Source of the DNA: JBFFXF01 sp041569895
Lineage (GTDB): Bacteria; Planctomycetota; UBA8108; JACQVS01
NCBI GenBank assembly: GCA_041569895.1
Contig: JBFFXF010000074.1
Location: 1 to 29,226 of the forward strand
Direction: 5' to 3'
DNA length: 29,226 nt
A model generated the notes under the pieces. The model was not told the DNA's origin. It searched no databases and saw only the letters and a list, made by a program, of their open reading frames with translations. Shown piece after piece: positions 24,252 to 29,226 of this stretch; position 1 is the first letter of the stretch, and every line of letters starts with the position of its first letter. The position numbers and the translations under genes were made by a program.

Positions 24252-24959
24252 TCACTCGCGAGCCCGCGCGATCTCCTCGAGGCGCGCCGCCGTGATCACG
24301 CTGTCACCGCGCTCCTGAAAGACGAAGTAGAGAAAGTCCTCGAGGCTCCGCAGATCGCTCCCGAACCGCCCGGCGAGCCATGACAGCGCGTCGCTCGCGA
24401 ATCGCGGCGGCTCGCACCCCGGGAGCGCGGCGAGCCCGAGCCGCCGCTCGAGCACCTCCCCGAGAAAACCCGCCTCGACCGGTTGATCGAGAAGAAACGT
24501 CTCGAGCTCCATGCCGGGCTTCACGAAGCGCGCGCTCTGGTCGGAGTGCGCGCCGATGATCAGACGAGTCGAACCGCCGCGCACCGCACGCAGCAGACGC
24601 CGCCACGCCGAGTGCGCGAGCCGGTCGGCCTCGTCGAGGAGGAACCACTCGAGCCCCGCGACCGACGTCCGGTACCGGTGGACACCCGGTGGGAGGTACT
24701 CGTAGCCGACGGCCTTCCCCGACGCCTCGCCCCGCCGGGCCATCGCCAGGAGCAGCGTCGACTTCCCCCGCCCGGCCTCGCCGATCACCTGCAGGTGAGC
24801 CCCGCCGCCCAGCCGATCCTCGAGCCACCGCGGCAGCACGGCAACCCGGGCGACCACGCCCGGACCGAGCGCGCAGAACGGGTTCCCGCGGAGCCCCATC
24901 GCGCGATGGGGGAAGTAGCCGGGTGGTTGTCGGCGATGGGTTCGGGGCGTCGCGGTCAT
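24252..24959 (-). CDS. ExeA/TniB-type AAA ATPase
   Basis: This 235-residue ATPase carries GLRGNPFCALGP (22-33), the usual opening of ExeA-type ATPases, then Walker A GEAGRGKST (60-68), Walker B WFLLDEAD (105-112), a sensor segment RLIIGAHSD (132-140), and a lid-like C-terminal helical region (ASDALSWLAGRFGSDLRSLEDFLYFVF). ExeA relatives energise secretin assembly, and TniB and MuB relatives act in transposition; neither partner set is present here, so the role is open. It lacks the C-terminal peptidoglycan-binding domain of true ExeA. The ATG at 24959 overlaps the stop of an upstream frame (ATGA). A second ATG at 24899 is possible and would start just before GLRGNPF, but has no ribosome site. 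Confidence 0.85.
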   Translation of the reverse strand: MTATPRTHRRQPPGYFPHRAMGLRGNPFCALGPGVVARVAVLPRWLEDRLGGGAHLQVIGEAGRGKSTLLLAMARRGEASGKAVGYEYLPPGVHRYRTSVAGLEWFLLDEADRLAHSAWRRLLRAVRGGSTRLIIGAHSDQSARFVKPGMELETFLLDQPVEAGFLGEVLERRLGLAALPGCEPPRFASDALSWLAGRFGSDLRSLEDFLYFVFQERGDSVITAARLEEIARARE

Positions 24960-25270
24960 CCCCTCGTCCCCGTCCCCGTCCCCGTCCCCGTTCCCGTGCC
25001 CGTGCCCGTGCCCGCGCCCGTGCCCGAGGTCGTCCTCGTCCTCGAACGTCTCGGGCTGTGTCGGAGACCGATTCCGATGACCGATACCGACTCCGATGGC
25101 CGAGACCGACGACCGATTCCGACTCCGATTCCGACTCCGATTCCGATTCGGAGACCGAGACCGAGACGCAGGCCTGCATGCCTGCGGGCGGTGGCGGCGT
25201 CGCCGAGTCGAGTCAAGGCGAAACCCGGATCCACGATCGCGATCGCGAGGAGAGCGAGGAAGATCTTCAT
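24956..25270 (-). CDS. Low-complexity exported peptide coupled to the ATPase (tentative)
   Basis: A 104-residue frame starts at an ATG preceded by CGGAGCG and a TAGAAT box at 25316-25321. The first 20 residues look like a signal peptide (MKIFLALLAIAIVDPGFALT). Most of the rest is encoded by hexamer tracts: Leu-Gly, Ile-Gly and Val-Gly repeats (residues about 34-55), then Arg/Ser/Thr-rich sequence and a Gly-Thr run at the C-terminus. Repeat units of six bases keep the frame whatever their number. The stop overlaps the ATPase start as ATGA. It could be a genuine repeat-bearing secreted peptide, or a degenerate gene invaded by hexamers whose frame merely carries translation into the ATPase. No family recognised. 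Confidence 0.45.
   Translation of the reverse strand: MKIFLALLAIAIVDPGFALTRLGDAATARRHAGLRLGLGLRIGIGVGIGVGIGRRSRPSESVSVIGIGLRHSPRRSRTRTTSGTGAGTGTGTGTGTGTGTGTRG
24966..25025 (-). repeat. Hexanucleotide tract of ten units
   Basis: On the + strand: four GTCCCC, one GTTCCC, three GTGCCC, one GCGCCC and one GTGCCC, without interruption. On the - strand this reads as GGGCAC, GGGAAC and GGGGAC units ending six bases before the ATPase ATG. It shares the AACGGG-GACGGG-GACGGG order with 17726-17761. Confidence 0.92.
25114..25167 (-). repeat. Second hexanucleotide tract, CGATTC/CGACTC type
   Basis: Nine units on the + strand: CGATTC and CGACTC alternating, then GGAGAC and two CGAGAC. Imperfect units continue to about 25061. 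On the - strand it encodes the Ile-Gly/Val-Gly and Leu-Gly region of the tentative exported peptide. The unit differs from the neighbouring tract but the period is the same. Confidence 0.88.
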
Positions 25271-25315
25271 GGTTCGCTCCGTGCTCGGTCGTCTCGGCGC
25301 CCCCTGCACCGCGGC

Positions 25316-25321
25316 ATTCTA
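25316..25321 (-). promoter_or_regulatory. -10 box of the peptide-ATPase pair
   Basis: TAGAAT on the - strand, 45 bases before the ATG at 25270. The -35 position holds CTGCCC (weak, 3 of 6). The rest of 25271-25499 holds the repeats described next and no gene. Confidence 0.35.
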
Positions 25322-25385
25322 CCCGGAACGGACCCGGTGGGCAGGACGTGACGTACCCCCCGGCCGCCCCCCCCTTTCCCGAAAA

Positions 25386-25415
25386 CCCCAGATTTTTCGG
25401 CAGACCACACTGGGG
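25386..25415 (+). repeat. Inverted repeat CCCCAG-18-CTGGGG
   Basis: A six-base perfect inverted repeat with an 18-base AT-richer centre, 85 bases before the sigma fusion start. It is a possible operator or hairpin in the divergent control region. Confidence 0.35.
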
Positions 25416-25440
25416 TCCGGTGAGTCTTTGCTTCAGAATC

Positions 25441-25466
25441 GACTGCGGTTCACGACTGCGGTTCAC
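25441..25466 (+). repeat. Perfect 13-bp tandem repeat before the sigma fusion gene
   Basis: GACTGCGGTTCAC occurs twice without a gap, ending 33 bases before the ATG at 25500. The position and exactness suggest a regulatory site, for example a target of the sigma factor itself or of a repressor, or a leader element. A recent slippage event is the simple alternative. Confidence 0.75.
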
Positions 25467-25485
25467 GGCGCGGAGATCACACGGC

Positions 25486-25494
25486 GGGAGGGAG
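25486..25494 (+). promoter_or_regulatory. Ribosome binding site of the sigma fusion gene
   Basis: GGGAGGGAG, five bases before the ATG at 25500. It fixes the start at region 2 of the sigma domain although the frame stays open for more than a kilobase upstream. Confidence 0.7.
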
Positions 25495-25499
25495 AATCG

Positions 25500-28346
25500 A
25501 TGCCGACAGCGCACCTGGCCGACGCTCGCGACGCTCGGGTCGTCGGTCGCGCACTTTCCGGGGATCAGGACGCGTTCGAGGAGCTCATCGCGCGCTACCA
25601 GCGCCGGGCCTTCGCGATCGCCCTCGGTGTCGGCGTCCGTCACGACTCGGTGCCCGACGTTCTCCAGGACGCGTTCCTGCGGGCGTTTCGCGCCCTCCCG
25701 GGGCTCGAGGAGCGCGCGTCGTTCGGGTCGTGGTTCCTCTCCATCGTTCGCAACGTCGCACGCCGCAGCCTGCGCGACTCGCGGCGGGTCACGGTCCCGC
25801 CGGACGTCGAGCGTGTCGAGGAGAGCCACGCCGACGGCCTCGAGCGCAGCGACTTCAACGATCGCCTCTGGCGCGAGGTCGACCGCCTGCCCGCCGGAAT
25901 CCGCGAGGCGATCTTTCTCTATTACTATGAGGGCGAGTCCGTGCGCCGCGTGGCGGCGACGCTCGGCACCACGACCTCCGCCGTCAAGAACCGGCTGCAG
26001 AAGGGACGCGACCTCCTGCGCGAGCGCCTGTGGCGCGAGCTCCGCGACTCCCTCCGTGACATGCTGCCCTCGACGCGCCAGTGGCGCTGCGCGGCGCGCC
26101 GGCTGTCGCTCGTCGTGCTGACGTCGTTGCCTGCGACGTGGTACAGCACCGCGGCGAGCGCCACCGCCGCGGCGCCAACCAGTGCGGCCCTCTCGAGCAT
26201 CACGGCACCACTCCAGGGAATCCTCCTCATGAGCGCAAAGCAGATCACCGTGTCGATCGTCGCGTGCGCCGTTCTCTTCTGGATCGGCTTCACGCTCGGC
26301 AACAGCGGCACGCCGCCCGTGTCCACGACACCCATCACGGCGGATCCCGCGGTGACGGCCAGCCCGCCGATCACGAACGAGCCTCCGCCGGCGTCCGATC
26401 CCGTCGACGCCGCCCCGGTCGACGCCCCCGAGCCGGAAGTCGTCGACGTCGCCCCCGTCGAGCCTCCCGCCGATCCGCCGCAGCTCGGATCCGTGCGCGC
26501 GCACGTCGTGCGGGAAAGCGACGACGCGCCGATGCCGGGCGTCATCGTCTCGGTCAGGCATCGCGACACCAGCCCGCGCCTCGAGGCGTTCCTCGGCCTC
26601 ACCGACGAGCACGGCATCGCCCGGATCGACGACGTCCCGCCCGGACGCATCGAGGTGTTCGCCGACAGGTCGCGTGGGCGAGACCGGCGGCGATCGTGGG
26701 CGGAGGTCGTCGCGGGCGAGACCGTCGAGGTCCTCCTGTCGCTGCGCCAGGGCATCACCGTCGACGGCATCGTCGTCGACGCCGGGGGGATGCCGGTCGC
26801 GGGCGCCGACGTGCGCGTCTCGGAGACCGACTTCGACGGCCTCCACGGCCACATCGTCACCCGCTCGGCCGACGACGGCACGTTTCGCATCGAGGGTGTC
26901 GAGAGTGGACGATACATCTCCGCCCGCGCCGAGGGCTGGGCCCCGTCGAGCCAGCACGCGTTCTTCGCGGAGCCCGGATCGACGGTGCCGCTGCGACTCG
27001 TCCTCCCCGGCCCGGGCGGCGCGGTCGCCGGGCGCGTCGTCGACGGCTCGGGCGCGCCCGTTCCACGCGCTGCCGTGATGATCGGCTCGCGTGACATTCC
27101 CCACGGCTCCTACGCCGTGCGCGCCGCGCCGGTGACGACCTGGACCGACGCGGAGGGCGCGTTCGAGGCGACGGGCATCCCGCCGGGACCGACGCCGATC
27201 GTCGCGCGCGCCCGGGGATTCGGTCCCGCGGAAGTCACCGTCGACGTCGTCGCCCCCGGGACGGCGCAAGCGATCCTCACGCTCGCCGCGGGCGTGCAAA
27301 TCGAGGGTACGGTCTTCGGTCCGCACGGCGCGCCGGCGCGCTCGGCGATCGTCGTCGCCGGCGTGGGCCTCCAGGAGCCGCGCCGCCTGATGGAGCCCGA
27401 CGACCTCCTGGTGACGCGCACGCGCACCGATGAGCACGGCGCGTATCGGCTCGAGGGGCTCGCGGCGGGGTCGATCACGGTCGCCGTCTCCGCATCCGGG
27501 CTGGGCAAGGCGCGCGAGACGGTCGACGCGGCGCCGGGCGATGTCCTGGCGCTCGACGTGCAGCTCGGCGGCAGCCTGAAGATCGCCGGCCGCGTCGTGC
27601 TCGAGGACGGCACGCCGGTCGAGCGCTGGGGCGTCCACGGCGTCGGGCTGACGTACCAATTCACCGACGCCGACGGGCGGTTCGAGTTCCGCGACCTCGA
27701 CGACCAGGCCTACGTGATCAGCGTCACCGAGGAGGGGCACCGCATCCGCTGCGCGCACATCGAGGGCGTGGTTCCCGGTGGCGAGGACCTCGTCATCACC
27801 GTGCGCGATGCGGATCGATCGCGCTCGTTCATCACCGGCACGATCGTCGATCCGGACGGTCGGCGCGTGCGCGGCGCGAGGATCCAGTGCTACCGCCCCG
27901 ATCCGCCCGCCGGCCTGCGCGCGAAGTCCGGCTTCTTCGGCGGGTTTCGCGTCGGGCCGGTGCCCGCGGGGACGTACCGCCTGGGGGCGCAGACCGACGA
28001 GCTGCCGATGGTCTGGACCGATGACATCACCGTGCAGCACGGCGAGACGCTCTCCGTCGGCCAGGTCCGCCTGCGCCGCCCCGGCTTCGTCGCGTTCGCG
28101 TTTCGCTCGCGCGAGGGCCGCACGCCGGAGGGGCTCTACCTCGGGGTCCGAGATCCGGACGACCGCTACTCCTTCGCTGTGACGCTGTCGTCGGAGCCCG
28201 ATCACCGCGCGCCGCTGGTGCCCGGGAAGCACACGGCGATCCTGCGCGGGGACGACTTCGAGTCCGCCCACGACTTCGAGATCGAGGAGGGAGAGGAGAC
28301 CGTCGTCGAAATCGACCTCGACGCGGCAGCCGGGGAACGACCATGA
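25500..28346 (+). CDS. ECF sigma factor fused to membrane helix and CRD repeats
   Basis: The protein has 948 residues in one frame. Sigma region 2 lies at about 17-95 (DAFEELIARYQRRAFAIAL, DVLQDAFLRAFRALPG, SFGSWFLSIVRNVARR) and region 4 at 120-178 (LPAGIREAIFLYYYEGESVRRV, TTTSAVKNRLQKGRDLL). A short hydrophobic patch (202-212) and an Ala/Ser/Thr stretch lead to a transmembrane helix at 248-267 (ITVSIVACAVLFWIGFTLG), a Pro-rich linker (270-327) and a long array of carboxypeptidase-regulatory-like beta modules to about 940 (GIVVDAGGMPVAGADVRVSE, GRVVDGSGAPVPRAAVMIG, GTIVDPDGRRVRGARIQCY). This implies a membrane-tied sigma factor with its own outer sensor. An internal ATG at 26229 (Met244, MSAKQITV) could alternatively make a separate 705-residue anchored protein. 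Its stop overlaps the next start as ATGA. Confidence 0.88.
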   Translation: MPTAHLADARDARVVGRALSGDQDAFEELIARYQRRAFAIALGVGVRHDSVPDVLQDAFLRAFRALPGLEERASFGSWFLSIVRNVARRSLRDSRRVTVPPDVERVEESHADGLERSDFNDRLWREVDRLPAGIREAIFLYYYEGESVRRVAATLGTTTSAVKNRLQKGRDLLRERLWRELRDSLRDMLPSTRQWRCAARRLSLVVLTSLPATWYSTAASATAAAPTSAALSSITAPLQGILLMSAKQITVSIVACAVLFWIGFTLGNSGTPPVSTTPITADPAVTASPPITNEPPPASDPVDAAPVDAPEPEVVDVAPVEPPADPPQLGSVRAHVVRESDDAPMPGVIVSVRHRDTSPRLEAFLGLTDEHGIARIDDVPPGRIEVFADRSRGRDRRRSWAEVVAGETVEVLLSLRQGITVDGIVVDAGGMPVAGADVRVSETDFDGLHGHIVTRSADDGTFRIEGVESGRYISARAEGWAPSSQHAFFAEPGSTVPLRLVLPGPGGAVAGRVVDGSGAPVPRAAVMIGSRDIPHGSYAVRAAPVTTWTDAEGAFEATGIPPGPTPIVARARGFGPAEVTVDVVAPGTAQAILTLAAGVQIEGTVFGPHGAPARSAIVVAGVGLQEPRRLMEPDDLLVTRTRTDEHGAYRLEGLAAGSITVAVSASGLGKARETVDAAPGDVLALDVQLGGSLKIAGRVVLEDGTPVERWGVHGVGLTYQFTDADGRFEFRDLDDQAYVISVTEEGHRIRCAHIEGVVPGGEDLVITVRDADRSRSFITGTIVDPDGRRVRGARIQCYRPDPPAGLRAKSGFFGGFRVGPVPAGTYRLGAQTDELPMVWTDDITVQHGETLSVGQVRLRRPGFVAFAFRSREGRTPEGLYLGVRDPDDRYSFAVTLSSEPDHRAPLVPGKHTAILRGDDFESAHDFEIEEGEETVVEIDLDAAAGERP

Positions 28347-29226
28347 ACAGACTCGCTCTCGTGACCGTCACGGTCTTCGCGCTGACCAGCCTCGTCGCCG
28401 GCTTCGCGATCGGACGCAGCGTGCGCGATCGAGCCGCGCCGCCGCCGTCGCGGGCGATCGGCGATCGACACGCAGAAACGCAATTGCCATCGAACGACGC
28501 GGCGCCGATCGACCCACCGGTCGAGAAGACGCCCGCCGCCGCCGTGGAGGCCACCGACACGACCGCGGACTCGACGACCGCCGACGCGATCCCCGCCGCG
28601 CTCGGGCTCGAGGCGATCGGCGATAACGACCTCGCCTCGCTCGCCGACCTCGTCGATGCGGCGCCACGGCCCGATCAGTTGACGCACGGATGGCTCTCGC
28701 GCACGCCCGACGTGGCGAGCCGCACGCTGGCGCTCCGCGGCGCCGTGCCCACCGCGATGCCCGACGGCACGGGCGAGCTGACGCATCCGCTCGTCGCCTC
28801 GAGGCTCGCCGCCGCGATCCTCGAGCGCGCGGGCCTCGGATTCACCGCGGCGCAGTGGGAGGAGGTCGCCCGACTGGTCGACGAGTACGAGTCCGCCGTC
28901 GCACGGCTCGAGTCCGGCTACTCGAGCGAGACCATCCGGCTCGATCGCGTGCTCGACGAGATCGAGCTCAAGGAGCAGTTCGTGTCGTCCTTCCTCGACG
29001 CGCTGTCGGACGCGCAGCGGGCGCGCCTGGTCGGAGACGGCGCGCCGCCTCCGTTCCTGTCGCCGCTCCTCATCGCCGACGTACATGCGATGCCGTTCCC
29101 TCCGGCGCGCCAGGCCGAGATCCGGGCCGGCTTCGCGCGCGAGATCAGCAACGATTTCGGCATCCCCGCCGATATCGCAAGCGGTCTCGCGGACGCGCTC
29201 TTCCGCGACCTCGCCCCGCTCCTCGA
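28343..29226 (+). CDS. Membrane-anchored helical protein, cut by right edge
   Basis: The first 294 codons are present with no stop. The ATG overlaps the stop of the sigma fusion gene (ATGA), so the two are co-translated. A transmembrane helix lies at about 6-24 (ALVTVTVFALTSLVAGFAIG), followed by a Pro/Ala/Thr-rich linker to about 80. Then comes a helical domain with segments such as FTAAQWEEVARLVDEYESAV, TIRLDRVLDEIELKEQFVSS, DALSDAQRARLV and PFPPARQAEIRAGFAREIS. The 'FTAAQWEEVARLV' and 'LSDAQRARLV' stretches recall Spy/CpxP-type periplasmic helical proteins, which is only a resemblance. The outer location and coupling suggest it works with the sigma fusion protein, perhaps as a regulator or sensor partner. 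Family not recognised with certainty. Confidence 0.8.
   Translation, partial: MNRLALVTVTVFALTSLVAGFAIGRSVRDRAAPPPSRAIGDRHAETQLPSNDAAPIDPPVEKTPAAAVEATDTTADSTTADAIPAALGLEAIGDNDLASLADLVDAAPRPDQLTHGWLSRTPDVASRTLALRGAVPTAMPDGTGELTHPLVASRLAAAILERAGLGFTAAQWEEVARLVDEYESAVARLESGYSSETIRLDRVLDEIELKEQFVSSFLDALSDAQRARLVGDGAPPPFLSPLLIADVHAMPFPPARQAEIRAGFAREISNDFGIPADIASGLADALFRDLAPLL

Noticed and set aside
24252..24959. Annotation of the ATPase as part of a Tn7/Mu-like transposon or a type II secretion operon
   Set aside because: No transposase, TniQ, secretin or pseudopilin gene is present and no terminal repeats flank it.
24483..25499. Upstream extension of the sigma fusion frame
   Set aside because: The frame is open but antisense to the ATPase and repeat tracts. 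A strong ribosome site places the start at 25500.
25271..28271. - strand extension of the ATPase frame to 1339 codons
   Set aside because: Only the last 235 codons carry ATPase motifs. The rest is antisense to the sigma fusion and passes through the hexamer tracts.

Overview
The window is high-GC bacterial DNA, very densely coding, with third codon positions mostly G or C. The gene content points to a member of the Planctomycetota or a close relative. The signs are exported proteins with dockerin-like calcium repeats (GDxNGDG...SDP...LF), a lamin-tail/CotH protein, a SUMF1-type protein, an Uma2 nuclease, an ECF sigma factor coupled to a Ser/Thr kinase, and a second ECF sigma factor fused to a membrane anchor and carboxypeptidase-regulatory-like repeats. 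This assignment is inference from protein style; no rRNA, tRNA or marker gene is present. I see no CRISPR array, transposase, phage gene or replication origin.

Layout. 1-727 (-) is the 5' part of an exported protein leaving the left edge. 979-4869 (+) is a large exported LTD/CotH/dockerin-like protein. It converges on 4866-7373 (-), an exported FG-GAP/VCBS protein with a dockerin-like tail; the two stop codons share one CTAG. 7465-12166 (-) is a two-gene signalling operon: an ECF sigma factor whose end overlaps the start of a 1362-residue kinase-TPR-malectin protein. From 12483 a + strand series follows: a DUF1566 lipoprotein-like or anchored protein, an NHL propeller protein, an anchored HEAT-like protein, a SUMF1-domain protein and two small membrane proteins. 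18264-18441 is a non-coding 89-bp tandem duplication with four GACCCwGGGTC palindromes. It is followed by a VOC protein, a tiny zinc-ribbon membrane protein, an unknown - strand gene, an Uma2 nuclease, a paralogue of the HEAT-like protein, a metallophosphoesterase-LamG protein, and two overlapping genes for arrestin-like proteins. On the - strand, 24252-25270 carries a low-complexity exported peptide coupled to an ExeA-type ATPase. The window ends (+) with the ECF-membrane-CRD fusion and a coupled anchored protein cut by the right edge.

How the parts may work together. Two independent surface-signalling modules are visible. In one, a soluble ECF factor is co-translated with a membrane kinase that has a malectin-like outer domain. 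In the other, the sigma factor itself appears tied to the membrane through its own outer domain. Most remaining genes encode exported or anchored proteins with sugar-binding, calcium-binding or scaffold-like modules, as expected for a cell with an elaborate envelope.

Non-coding features of most interest are the 89-bp palindromic tandem repeat, hexanucleotide tracts lying directly before start codons at three places, and a 13-bp tandem repeat before the sigma fusion gene.
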